Assembly: GCA_039566865.1 (NCBI GenBank)
Contig: CM076959.1
Coordinates: 11,701,501-11,765,500, forward strand
Reading direction: 5' to 3'
Length of the DNA: 64,000 bases
Source of the DNA: Aurelia coerulea
Lineage: Eukaryota; Cnidaria; Scyphozoa; Semaeostomeae; Ulmaridae
The translations under genes and the position numbers were made by a program. The notes beneath the pieces were generated by a model. That model was not told the origin of the DNA. It made no database searches and worked only from the letters and a program-made list of their open reading frames with translations. Positions 23,201 through 29,100 of this stretch are shown here, one piece after another (position 1 is the stretch's first letter; each line of letters begins with the position of its first letter).

Positions 23201-23411
23201 TTTTTCAAATACAGTAAATCTGATAGTAAACTTATCTGTATCATCCTTTGTCGTTAGCTCCCAAGCCAATGACGACAAGATCACTGAAGACATGCCAACG
23301 AAGAAACGTGATGTTACATCAAAGACTCACTCCTCAATCACACCACGACAATCCAGACCAGGAACTGCAGCCGCTGCGCTTAAACGGACAAGTAAAAAAC
23401 CGTTCACGTAG
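1..23411 (+). CDS. LRRC56: LRRC56-like ciliary leucine-rich-repeat protein, 3' part of gene (10 exons)
   Basis: Spliced gene running in from the left edge. Exons are 1-40, 3989-4217, 16275-16529, 17877-17954, 18777-18842, 19371-19426, 20238-20398, 21553-21621, 22241-22486 and 23258-23411. All borders are AG/GT and the reading phase is kept throughout, giving about 450 residues. The first two exons read like the end of an LRR domain (NPV-type turn, then YR..V...P.L..LD cap). The joined exons 5-6 read DLTHGSRQVLCGNP, which resembles the SLTHG..QVLCGNP block I remember from vertebrate LRRC56. A later EELKKWRENFE segment fits the LAGLRAWREH block. LRRC56 (Chlamydomonas ODA8) works with intraflagellar transport in outer dynein arm assembly. 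The upstream LRR exons lie outside the window. Identity is inferred from memory; another LRR protein with the same tail is possible. Confidence 0.75.
506..1201 (+). mobile_element. Non-LTR retrotransposon fragment, C-terminal reverse-transcriptase region
   Basis: An open frame of about 231 codons. It matches the region after the catalytic palm in CR1/L2/jockey-type ORF2 proteins: YVGVQIDEKL, LGLIKYAEKCLP, YRGIVEPLFSYCSSVWG, LQKIQNRAARI, and near the end GAKLWNEL. The endonuclease and catalytic RT motifs are missing, so the copy is 5'-truncated and cannot be autonomous. It lies inside a host intron. The clade is not certain. Confidence 0.8.
3070..3647. mobile_element. Foldback MITE, CAGGGTGTCCC termini
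   Basis: The left arm starts CAGGGTGTCCCAAAAAAT and the right arm ends GGGAGACCCTG. Arms of about 200 bp are inverted copies of each other, for example the segment around TGGCGAAAATCTTTTGCCC. The right flank begins TA. Terminal sequence resembles the CCGGGTG elements elsewhere in the window. No coding potential. Confidence 0.75.
3989..4217 (+). CDS. LRRC56: LRRC56-like exon: LRR cap and acidic linker
   Basis: The acceptor ttgttctccag precedes 3989 and the donor gaag|gtatgt follows 4217. The exon is 229 nt, phase 0 in and 1 out. It encodes DLKFYDYRSAV, then AVPHLRILDDEP, the classic LRR C-terminal cap (YR..V...P.L..LD). An acidic stretch (DEDESDDE) follows and continues into the next exon. 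Confidence 0.75.
4431..4543 (-). repeat. Penelope-like terminus and (ATT)n array
   Basis: The stretch with CACCACCATCAAAAATAG is the inverse of the end seen at about 5135-5155 and 14150-14175. It is followed by about 20 ATT units (about 4484-4543). The terminus-plus-trinucleotide pattern recurs at each of these places. Confidence 0.5.
4642..4985 (-). mobile_element. R2-like element remnant (C-terminal endonuclease region)
   Basis: The minus-strand frame reads IWIVDMACPQERNISDKHRE, LPLIIGCLGDGMKRLEEQV and a final tail. It matches the end of the restriction-like endonuclease domain of R2-type retrotransposons (ID..CP.D...., I...I...GALG pattern). Truncated upstream by an (ATT)n array at 4987-5010. 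More diverged than the copy at 5590-6315. Confidence 0.65.
5011..5127. repeat. Perfect 117-bp palindrome with two outward hammerhead-like cores
   Basis: Exact inverted repeat centred on base 5069, with 57-bp arms and a 3-base centre. Each arm carries CTGATGA, a GATT/AATC stem and GAAA. It is bounded by (ATT)n at 4987-5010 and, after a short Penelope-like end, at 5169-5241. Confidence 0.85.
5073..5098 (+). ncRNA. Hammerhead-like ribozyme core
   Basis: CTGATGA at 5073-5079, a helix II candidate GATT-TTAT-AATC at 5081-5092, then GAAA at 5093-5096. These are the conserved core elements of a hammerhead. Helices I and III are not clear from inspection. A mirror copy lies on the minus strand at about 5040-5065. 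Hammerheads are known in Penelope-like elements. Confidence 0.5.
5169..5241. repeat. (ATT)n microsatellite
   Basis: About 24 uninterrupted ATT units following a Penelope-like terminus. Confidence 0.95.
5400..5520 (+). mobile_element. Penelope-like 3' end with decayed hammerhead core
   Basis: CTGAAGA at 5463-5469 (core altered from CTGATGA), a GATTTTATATC arm, then GAAACG. The sequence before it resembles 14040-14092, the 3' end of the Penelope-like copy there. Confidence 0.45.
5590..6315 (-). mobile_element. R2-like element: zinc knuckle and restriction-like endonuclease, 5'-truncated
   Basis: Minus-strand open frame of about 240 codons. In order: AAQEQAVGTN; a CCHC-type knuckle (CRLCGK...ETIAHI..EC); VAQIVHWKLCQKLGL; then an endonuclease core with RPDIVFENKK, LLIDISCPFDTRI and IVPIIIGALGTI. 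This is the C-terminal order of R2-type non-LTR elements. The RT domain is missing. The 5' side stops at an (ATT)n array (6318-6350), where the codons become poly-Ile. Confidence 0.8.
6480..6925. mobile_element. R2-like copy with inverted 5' piece
   Basis: On the minus strand, about 6775 to 6480 encodes the endonuclease part (NKKEKSCQIIDVACPFDTR and the final tail). On the plus strand, 6776-6925 encodes the part that should precede it (SECRMCGERDETIAHVVSEC, LAQREYKSWRH). The two pieces meet head-to-head near 6775 and the segment between them is missing. Confidence 0.7.
6920..6984. repeat. (ATT)n microsatellite
   Basis: Near-perfect ATT repeats with one ATC. It sits beyond the end of the minus-strand Penelope-like terminus at about 7012. 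Confidence 0.95.
7012..7312 (-). mobile_element. Penelope-like 3' end (GIY-YIG C-terminus, hammerhead-like motif)
   Basis: On the minus strand: the coding end EPNGLNSSLNELGKTYYKLY with stop at about 7232, then a 3' region and a CTGATGA core (7081-7087 inverted). About 300 bp is an inverted copy of 12310-12610. Confidence 0.7.
8109..8812. mobile_element. Foldback element rich in AAGAAACT
   Basis: The left arm (about 8109-8405) and right arm (about 8630-8812) are inverted copies. Examples are ATGGAACGTCTAAGAAACTC against the TTCTTCAAGGTTCCAT side, and TACTGGCCCAAATTCTTAG against CTAAGAATTTGGGCTAGTA. The right arm is truncated where a GIY-YIG fragment starts. A related arm occurs at 29560-30780. 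Confidence 0.7.
8813..8975 (+). mobile_element. Penelope-like GIY-YIG endonuclease fragment
   Basis: In-frame: FGKTCRIDGGSCNSKNVIYA then ECMKHKLIYIGYTSTALSQR and FNKHRSD. This carries the NVIY...YIGYT..L..R...H pattern of GIY-YIG domains at the end of Penelope-like proteins. It ends at a (CAT)n array (8970-9001), which belongs to the next element. Confidence 0.7.
9005..10011 (-). mobile_element. CR1/L2-like non-LTR fragment with trinucleotide tail
   Basis: Minus strand, two frames split by a frameshift near 9830-9895. First FKGHVKTLCRKASQKLHSLA and YCPLVWMF, then HERALRIAYKDHGNDFGSLL and a Cys-containing end (NCRLCKTYIPRVGFL). This is the post-palm region of ORF2. A poor-coding 3' region (9005-9390) follows and ends in a trinucleotide tail at 8970-9001. 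5'-truncated at the (ATT)n tail of the next element. Confidence 0.75.
9130..9390. other. GC-rich stretch within 3' region of the non-LTR fragment
   Basis: About 260 bp clearly richer in G+C than the AT-rich surroundings, with many CCC runs and CG dinucleotides. It has short open frames on both strands, none recognised. Confidence 0.5.
10012..10048. repeat. (ATT)n microsatellite
   Basis: About 12 ATT units, interpreted as the 3' tail of the minus-strand element at 10049-12205. Confidence 0.9.
10049..12205 (-). mobile_element. CR1/L2-like non-LTR retrotransposon, reverse-transcriptase region, broken
   Basis: Minus strand. About 12205-11640 is the region before RT (IEDGKMISKDSEIAEIFNNY, VAQIRKLNSNKASP-like residues). 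About 11620-10940 is the RT palm: LTDLSKAFDCLNHELL, GVPQGSVLGPLLFNIYLNDL and YADD at about 11187-11198. About 10683-10228 is the C-terminal region (HERALRITYKD-type, ending CKLCRVFIPNLGFL). Between them, about 10690-10930 lies on the opposite strand. Frameshifts near 11640 and the inverted block make it a pseudogene. The endonuclease domain is not present. Confidence 0.85.
10690..10933 (+). mobile_element. Inverted block inside the non-LTR element
   Basis: Plus-strand coding: EEKLLGVQIDCKLSFDNHV, LCQKASNKLYALARISPYMD, LRTLMRAFITSQFQYCPLIW. This is the segment that should sit between the palm and the C-terminus of the surrounding minus-strand element. CTGTCCTTTAATCTGGATGT occurs at both ends in opposite orientation (about 10678-10698 and 10913-10932). 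Confidence 0.75.
12187..12607 (+). mobile_element. Penelope-like 3' end (GIY-YIG C-terminus, hammerhead-like motif)
   Basis: Coding end with ELGKHFHESESCNFDTDLKV, EHYENLWISRLDSREPNGLN and a stop at 12407-12409. The E..WI..L....P.GLN pattern closes GIY-YIG domains of Penelope-like proteins. A 3' region follows with CTGATGA (12550-12556) and GAAA (12573-12576). Inverted partner of 7012-7312. Confidence 0.75.
12550..12580 (+). ncRNA. Hammerhead-like core in Penelope-like 3' end
   Basis: CTGATGA, helix II candidate GGTCT/AGATC (one G-T pair), then GAAA. The remaining helices are not evident by eye. Confidence 0.4.
12608..12646. repeat. (ATT)n microsatellite
   Basis: About 13 ATT units directly joining a Penelope-like 3' end on the left to a 5'-truncated Penelope-like copy on the right. 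Confidence 0.95.
12647..14180 (+). mobile_element. Penelope-like retroelement, 5'-truncated, intact C-terminal frame
   Basis: An open frame continues to a stop at about 13627. In order: the end of the RT domain (DLYTKPTDTHQLLH at about 12650), RIRRICS and a basic region, a Cys motif (KCNGRRCQICPMM), then a GIY-YIG domain (VVYLLQCECCNKKYVGST at about 13267-13314, FRQRF, and a GLNE end). The order RT, Cys linker, GIY-YIG is specific to Penelope-like elements. A 3' region with a hammerhead-like core (14092) and an (ATT)n tail follow. The RT fingers and palm are missing. Confidence 0.88.
14092..14115 (+). ncRNA. Hammerhead-like core at 3' end of Penelope-like copy
   Basis: CTGATGA at 14092-14098, GATT-TT-AATC at 14100-14109, GAAA at 14110-14113, then CG. 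Lies 3' of a recognisable GIY-YIG frame, where such motifs occur in this element class. Confidence 0.5.
14187..14260. repeat. (ATT)n microsatellite
   Basis: About 24 ATT units with one ATC near the end. It joins the Penelope-like end (left) to a minus-strand non-LTR end (right). Confidence 0.95.
14275..14830 (-). mobile_element. CR1/L2-like non-LTR C-terminal fragment
   Basis: Minus strand, with a frameshift. LMTEMFKTTNSLNPSFMDEI is followed by ETIQYRGQRMWHSLPQEIKD and a Cys-containing end CRPCRQYIPQLGFS. Same C-terminal pattern as 9005-10011 and 10049-12205 (LMTE..KT...LNPS, LW..LP..I, C..C...IP.LGF). Confidence 0.75.
14831..16274. other. Intronic sequence, nothing recognised
   Basis: Includes a 136-codon open frame (15303-15713, +) with no recognised motif and hydrophobic runs. 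I do not call it a gene. Confidence 0.5.
16275..16529 (+). CDS. LRRC56: LRRC56-like exon: Arg/Pro/Ser heptad repeats
   Basis: Acceptor ttttgctag, donor caag|gtaatt; 255 nt, phase 1/1. It encodes SASSSIRPGSGTRS followed by about six heptads of the form RNRPxSx, with a 21-bp period in the DNA (about 16318-16446). The segment is low-complexity, basic and probably disordered. It joins the previous exon in frame through a split Asp codon. Confidence 0.72.
16641..17622. mobile_element. Foldback MITE, CCGGGTGTCCC termini, TA target duplication
   Basis: Left end CCGGGTGTCCCAAAAGAAG, right end TTTTTTGGGACACCCGG, each flanked by TA. Arms of about 180 bp are inverted copies (for example TTGATAGCTAACTTGAAGAT against ATCTTCAAGTTAGCTATCGA). 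No transposase frame. Lies in LRRC56-like intron 3. Confidence 0.85.
17877..17954 (+). CDS. LRRC56: LRRC56-like exon
   Basis: Acceptor tttccacag, donor acat|gtaagt; 78 nt, phase 1/1. It encodes SASRNESDMMVVQKAKPNDK and a short tail. No domain was recognised. Kept because splice sites and phase fit both neighbours. Confidence 0.6.
18777..18842 (+). CDS. LRRC56: LRRC56-like exon: start of conserved C-terminal block
   Basis: Acceptor tttccaag, donor catg|gtaggt; 66 nt, phase 1/1. It encodes RANEAECQTSLDDDEISDLTH and runs in frame into the VLCGNP exon. The DLTHG junction resembles the SLTHG block of vertebrate LRRC56. Confidence 0.7.
19371..19426 (+). CDS. LRRC56: LRRC56-like exon: VLCGNP block
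   Basis: Acceptor cttattgtag, donor aaag|gtatgc; 56 nt, phase 1 in and 0 out. It encodes SRQVLCGNPVRALLARRK. QVLCGNP followed by a basic R-rich tail is the most diagnostic LRRC56 match in the window (from memory of the family). Confidence 0.75.
19606..19826. mobile_element. TIR element carrying telomere-like CCCTAA repeats
   Basis: Perfect 18-bp terminal inverted repeats: GAGTGCAGTTTAGCGGGC at 19606-19623 and its complement at 19809-19826. Inside, 19650-19720 is a degenerate run of CCCTAA-type units with CCCAAA and CTAACC variants. Lies in the intron between the VLCGNP exon and the next one. Confidence 0.75.
20238..20398 (+). CDS. LRRC56: LRRC56-like exon: charged helix region
   Basis: Acceptor gctcttatag, donor gaaaa|gtatgc; 161 nt, phase 0 in and 2 out. 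It encodes a region with KLKFDRDFPEPKIDKFIPE-like residues, an acidic patch, then EIFEELKKWRENFEK. The last part resembles the L..L.AWRE segment of LRRC56. Confidence 0.72.
20973..21034. repeat. (GATT)n microsatellite
   Basis: Tetranucleotide run, mostly GATT with a few GAAT and GACT variants. Confidence 0.9.
21088..21491. mobile_element. Foldback MITE, GACCCCGTTTACA termini
   Basis: Left end GACCCCGTTTACACGAGAG followed by AAACTGGATCGATCCA. The right end is the inverse (GGATCGATCCAGTTTTCTCT, then TGTAAACGGGGTC). GGATCGATCC motifs recur internally. No coding capacity. Confidence 0.8.
21553..21621 (+). CDS. LRRC56: LRRC56-like exon
   Basis: Acceptor atcttttag, donor ggaag|gtaact; 69 nt, phase 2/2. 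It encodes SSNDLAVSEKKDKREASHVD and a few more residues. Hydrophilic, with no recognised domain; accepted on splice signals and phase. Confidence 0.55.
22241..22486 (+). CDS. LRRC56: LRRC56-like exon: Pro/Arg/Ser-rich tail
   Basis: Acceptor tttcaatag, donor acgag|gtatgt; 246 nt, phase 2/2. It encodes a basic, proline-rich segment (SPTPPSGNPARLRPSRRRP), then SSEPPRPQTASDFRQSLPSG and a lysine-rich stretch. Probably disordered, and similar in style to the poorly conserved tail of LRRC56 proteins. Confidence 0.6.
23258..23411 (+). CDS. LRRC56: LRRC56-like last exon in window, probably terminal
   Basis: Acceptor tgtcgttag, phase 2 in. It encodes SQANDDKITEDMPTKKRDV, then a Ser/Thr/Arg-rich stretch, and reaches TAG at 23409-23411. 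A possible internal donor (gacaa|gtaaaa at 23392) would skip this stop. I saw no convincing downstream exon, so I treat the exon as terminal. A candidate AATAAA lies far downstream (24229). Confidence 0.55.
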
Positions 23412-25338
23412 TTGTATATTTGTATGGTTTTATTTGGCAGGTGAAATTCAAAACATTTTAAGAAAATTGAGGCAAAGGAAAAAGACTTTAAATCCGCACA
23501 CTAAGGCCTTTCGAACCTATGTTTTTTTCAGAGTGTGACTAACATTTAGTGAAAAAGACGTTGGTCACGCTCTGAAGAGAACATAAGTTCGAAATGGCAA
23601 AGTGTGCCGATTTAAAGTCGTGTTTCTTTGCCTCCATCTCCTTACAAATTTTTTCTATGGCTTTAAATAGACTATCATTGCAATATTGATATGGTCCTAG
23701 CACCATGACCGAAATCTTGAACTTGACGAGCAGATACGGTAAATCCTCCAATTAGTGCCTTGCTCAAACGAGAGTGCTCTCTGACACATTTGTCGCAACT
23801 CGGCTCATTTTATTCCTCTATAAATAGCGTAAGATATTACCCATATTGTGTGTTCTCGGTAAGACTCTTTTGTAGTAGATACCTTTAAAATCAGCAAACG
23901 CATTAACTCTTCAGAAAAGAGCACAGAGTTAATAATTCTATTGGCTCCTGAAAGCAACTTCAGTTACTCTGCTATTGTTTTGTAGTGGCAATCTGTCATA
24001 TCTTGATAATTTTCAGAACTGCTGAATTTTTCATGTTTAACCGTTCTCGAGGTCGTGATGTCATCAAATTGCCAAGTCATAAACCAGAAAAGCTACAGAT
24101 TTCTTCTCGCAGCCATGTTACACACCTTTATAAAGAATTGTTCTCTTGAGGACTATCCCGTGTTTCCTCTTTCGATTTAGAATTTGTTGTGATGATTTTA
24201 AATGTTTCAAAGCTTTTTGTGAATTCATAATAAAAAACGTTGTAATTTTGACCTTAATGAAGACATAATTGATTGCCAATAGAAAAAATTGCAAAGTACC
24301 AGAAGTTTCTTTTAAGCCACCAAATCACACGGAAGATGCATTGACCTTCCGTGTGCAATCTTTTTTTAAGATTGGATATCTATGCTATGAGAAAGACGGA
24401 AACTTTCAGTGAACGTTCTCCTTCGAAAGAGCGCTATACGTCAGCTTTCCAAAATGAAGTGAGTTCCCTGGCATGTATTCGAGGATATACGGTAAGCGCA
24501 CTTGTACACGCTTTAGCGTACTTGTACTATGTACTGGTACTTGTACAACCCTTTACGAACTGTGTAATTATTGAACTGTAAATTCAGCCCAACGAGACAA
24601 CTGGTTTTCAAAAACATTAAAAATTGTTGTGTGATATATCTTTCCATTTTACCACGCAATTTTGCATCTGAAAGATCATATGCTATTTAAGATTGTTAAA
24701 TATATTTTTTGGAACAAACTGAGCATTGTTTTTAATAGCTTGCACTGTTAATTATTCCATGAAGGGGTTGTGCGGTCGTAGTGCAATCACAGAAAAGATG
24801 TTAGCTAAGGTTATTGCACAAAGGCTCTTTACGTTCTGTGATGGAATTGACATATAATTTAAGCCGTATTCTTAGTCATGAAAAAGGATATAACGACCCA
24901 AAAAGGCTGCTCGTGGAGCAATGTTTTTCTGGCGTAGTTTTGGTGTTGTCCTATTAATTGCCCTCCCGGGTGATCGGATGATAATGCTTCCCGTTTAGCC
25001 ACTGGTCTAAACCAAGAACCAACGAATGAAGTGCGCTCTAAATTGTTCATGGAAGGCCAATACCAGATGCACCAAAACTAACGTCAAACCGTTGAGGATT
25101 CGTTATATGGAGAATACCTGATGAATCGGAATGAACTGCAAAGTTTGGTTTGTTGCGAAAGGCTGAAGTACTTTTTGTAGATTTCCTATTTTTGTAAGCT
25201 TTGGAAATTAGGACATATAAGTACAATTAAATTGCGAACGGACCAAGCCGGGGGACCAACAAGGGCAGATCTTGTAACAATAGCTACAATTGCTGGTTGG
25301 CATGCAAGTATCAATAAGCGATAATGGAATTATGTGAC
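23412..25338. other. LRRC56-like to DDB1 intergenic region
   Basis: Apart from the hairpin at 23472-23637, no gene was recognised. Contains a possible AATAAA at 24229. Sequence around 24040-24110 (catcaaatt...cataaaccag) recurs in DDB1 intron 11. A small plus-strand frame at 24351-24581 shows no family features. Confidence 0.5.
23472..23637. mobile_element. Small hairpin MITE
   Basis: Arms of about 70 bp: GAGGCAAAGGAAAAAGACTT ... AGAGTGTGAC against GTCACGCTCTGA ... TTCTTTGCCTC. A related half-copy appears at about 58675-58725. Lies just past the LRRC56-like stop codon. Confidence 0.65.
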
Positions 25339-25723
25339 CCCAGGGGGGTACTCCCTAACTTTCAATACCACTATTCCATGCCACTATTTCTTTTGCTGAC
25401 CCCTAAATATTAAGCCTAATGTTTTAGAGACCCCAAATATTGTTTTCTATTTCTGGGGCCTCTCAATTTTTTTGAATGATTTAAATTTGAGGTTCTTGAC
25501 CTTTCTCAGTTTTTGAATAATACCAAGACATTTATTTCATGATTCGCAACTTCAGGGCCTAATTGCACGATTCTTCCTTTCATCAAATTTGTGAACCACA
25601 AATAGTGAACTTTTGTCCATGCTGTAATTCACAGACCCCAAATATTGATTTCACGTAAAATTTCGGACCCCAAATATTGGCACGGACTCCCCCGTATTGG
25701 AAGTCAATGAGTATCCCCCTGGG
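25339..25723. mobile_element. MITE in the DDB1 5' region, CCCAGGGGG termini
   Basis: Left end CCCAGGGGGGTACTCCCTAA and right end AGTATCCCCCTGGG. Inner arms are inverted (TTTCAATACCAC against GTATTGGAAGTCA), with ACCCCAAATATTG repeats. The right end is 213 bp upstream of the DDB1 ATG. Confidence 0.75.
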
Positions 25724-25936
25724 TACGTGTATGTGACTGATTATGATCTAAACATCAGCCTTGAATCTGCTACTAAACCGCCGTGTCGTGTTGTTGGTTA
25801 CCTACCGACCTGTGAAGGAGAAAAGTCCCGCGCAAAGCGCAAATGAAAACGAGGCGCAGCACAATGCAGAACATTGCGGCCTAAACCTAATAAAGCCATT
25901 TCTGACTTACAAATTGGAGATTTTTGAAGGGAAGAA

Positions 25937-26146
25937 ATGGCTTATAGCTATGTCGTATCAGCGCAGAAGCCTACTGCTGTTAATTCAGCAGTTACAGGCA
26001 ATTTCACAGGGCCCAATGATCTGAATTTGATACTGGCAAAGAACACAAGATTGGAGATTCATCTCGTCACTGCAGAGGGCCTAAAACCAATCCTTGATGT
26101 TGGGATGTATGGAAGAATTGCCACTATGAAATTATTTAGACCCCCA
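25937..26146 (+). CDS. DDB1: DDB1 exon 1 (start codon)
   Basis: ATG at 25937 (context gaagaaATGG) starts [19 protein letters not shown], the usual DDB1 N-terminus, so this start is chosen. 70 codons ending FRPP; donor cca|gtaagt. Phase 0 out. Confidence 0.95.
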
Positions 26147-29100
26147 GTAAGTATTATGGTAAGAAATGAAACAGACGATGTAGCTGCAGCATGCATCGAC
26201 AGTTGCATTTAAGGCATTCTGGCTGAGTGCCTGGAAGCCTTGTCTTTCTATTCTTTGACGTTCTATTTGGCTTGCTTGCTTTCGCTTGGTTGGCCCCAGG
26301 CCAAGGTCGAAAACACGGAACTTTCGGATCTCTCGGAACTCACATATTCCGAGGTTTCTGCGATTTCCGAGAGTTCTCTGTTTTCGAGTAGACATAGGCC
26401 ATGCTCTAAAACACAGACATCAGGGCTGGAAAAGATTTTTTAGTGCCTCCGACCGGTGAAATGCACAGGCAAGGGGCCTCCAAAAATTTTGAAAAGAATT
26501 GTCGTGAGAGTAGCTGTTTGAACAGTAAAAGGTTTAAACTGCATGAAACATAATGCAAGCTGTTAGCGTTTGTCAGCCTATGGCAAGTTAAAACACTAAC
26601 GATAATGTCTACCAAATGAAAAATATCATCAGAATGCTTTTATTTTGTACTTTGTTATCGTTATTGAACAATTTGTGCATTAGAATGGCACAAAATTACA
26701 TTTTAAGAATTTGTCATTGAAGTCTAGATTATTCCACTTTGAGATGGACCTTTAAGGTAGCCTAAAATATCGAGGTAAATGTTTCATGGCTCCAAAGCCT
26801 TATTTTTTGCCGGCTGTTGTAAGTTTATGAGTTGAAGGAATGTACCAACACCTTAAGTTTTGATTAAGTATTTAGAACCATCAATTTGCTTTGTTTTATG
26901 TTTTACAATTTTCCTCGGTGTCTGTCACAACTTGCCCCATGCCCAGGCAAGTCGCAACTCTTCAGTCTCAATTTTTCTCCCATCTGCGAAAAAACTGTAG
27001 CCCCATCAACAAAAAATAAATTGCATTCGGCAGCCAATGGCCAAACCTGGCAAATGGTGGTAGCACGAAGAACCTGCATGTTGCGTTTAAGGACAAACAT
27101 GCTTTTTTTTCCAAAATGTGTTACAACAAGCCCCGGCCTCCCCTAATATCAAAATACCCACACATTTCCTAGTTGATTAATACGATTAGCTGTTTTCAAG
27201 TAAAAATATAAGCATTGCGTTGGCATTGTCAAAGAATGCATGGACATTATTTTTGTGTTGGTCTGTAAGCTCATTTTGGAAAGAATTTAGGTATGCCGGA
27301 AGAAATTTTATGCACAGTGGAATATATAGCAACTTACAATCCTACTTGCAAGGCATTTTGGCAAGGTTTTTGCAGGAAATTTTGATTTTCGCTGCCAGGA
27401 AGAAAACCTGGTTTCTAGCTTTAGTTTAATATGTCGAGTGACGATATATGAAAGGAAAATTAGCATGTAACTGTAAAAAAAGACTCTTGGCAAGTTTGAT
27501 GATACTTTGTAAAAATCTATGGCTTAAAAGCAGACTTCCAAGCAGTGCCTGGCTAAATGAACCAAAGAAACATTTATCAATTTTAGAAGTTAGTTCTGCA
27601 GACATTTTCAAACGCTTAAACCTTCTAACATTCAATCGGCATAAATACCACGGAACAGATCTTAATTATTGAAAGTGCAAAAATCAGTTATCAACAATTT
27701 CTTCCAGTTTTCAAGTAAAGAGTTTCTTATAAAAATACGTTAAAATCTTAAGAAACTGCCAAAAAACGACAAGAAGATAGTCTGAAGTTACTATTGTCTA
27801 CCTAACTTTCGATGCAGTAATATGAGGCTCTTTGTCTTTCACAAAAATCTCATATAAGACATTCTATTGAAAATTAAGAGTGGAAAATATCTTCAAAAAA
27901 GACGTTTCAGAAAAGTTTAAAATGTGCCTCCATTGTTTTGTCAGATTTTGCAACATGCCTCCGACCGGCGGTCGCGTGGTCGCGCACTTTTTCCAGCCCT
28001 GACAGACATGTTAAAAATATACAGTAATGGTGTTATTGAATGTGTGGCAATGAGTGCTTGGCATGTGTTGTTTGGATAGTGTCCTGCATGACGTGTTACA
28101 TGCATTGCTTTAACACACCATCAACGAAAACATCCAGTTGATGCACCCTTCTGTTGATGCATCCAGTTGATGCACCCAGGCTTGGGGCAAGTTGTATCGG
28201 TCAGGGCAAGTTGTAACAGGTAGAGGGGCAAGTTGTAACAGAACAAAATAAACAGTGAATACAGTCTGTCTGCTAGTATAATCCTACTTTTAGCATCAAA
28301 TAAACTCAAATTCAAAATTAGATAAAATGCATTTCATTCAGGATTGTTTCATTATTTGCACACCGGATGACTTACTGTTTCGCTGATCTGAAAATCTTGA
28401 AAATCTTCTGCTGAATGTATCAGTTTCACTTAATTTCACTCTCAGTGAACAATTGTTGTTTTGATTAAATAGCTTTCAGAAAGAACTTACTTGTTTTGGT
28501 GGAATTTATTGTTTTGTTATAACTTGCCCCAGACTGACAAGGTGTGAAAATGCACTATTCTGGAGAAAATCATTTGAATATAGCATTCAAGCTCGATTGC
28601 AGGAGAAACAATACATATTTTACTCCAATACTGCGTGGGAATTAGGAATTCACACTTAACTGCGGAACGCTGCAGAACAAAAAATTCTGAAATCCAAAGA
28701 TTTACTTTCAGGCCAAAAATGGGGATAGCAGTGCTAAAAGATAGCCCCTGGCAAGAACAGCAAGAACCACTGCTTGAATTGAAGGTACTAACAAGGCATT
28801 CATTCACACGAAAGCTTGTGAGCATCACAACAGCGGCAGAGAATATCCTCTGTTACAACATACCCCTGTTAGTTCTAGCCCCGGTTTCCCTTACTGCCCC
28901 AGATACGGTATGCAGAACAGAAGGGGGACTTTTTTATCCAGTTTGGCTGAAGAACTGGGTCCAAATTAATTAAGCTCATCTTGGGGAAGCAATTATCAGT
29001 CAGGATCTTCTTGATGCAAACAATTTCTTTATGAAAATTGTAATAAGAGGAGCAAATATGAAAAGTGCGATAAATTAATGCCCTAAAAAGTTTTTTTTCT

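Noticed and set aside
24351..24581. Possible extra LRRC56-like exon
   Set aside because: No clear acceptor in the needed phase and no family-like residues.
26147..26212. Extension of the DDB1 exon 1 frame to a stop at 26212
   Set aside because: The consensus donor at 26147 and the loss of DDB1 similarity right after it show this is intron.
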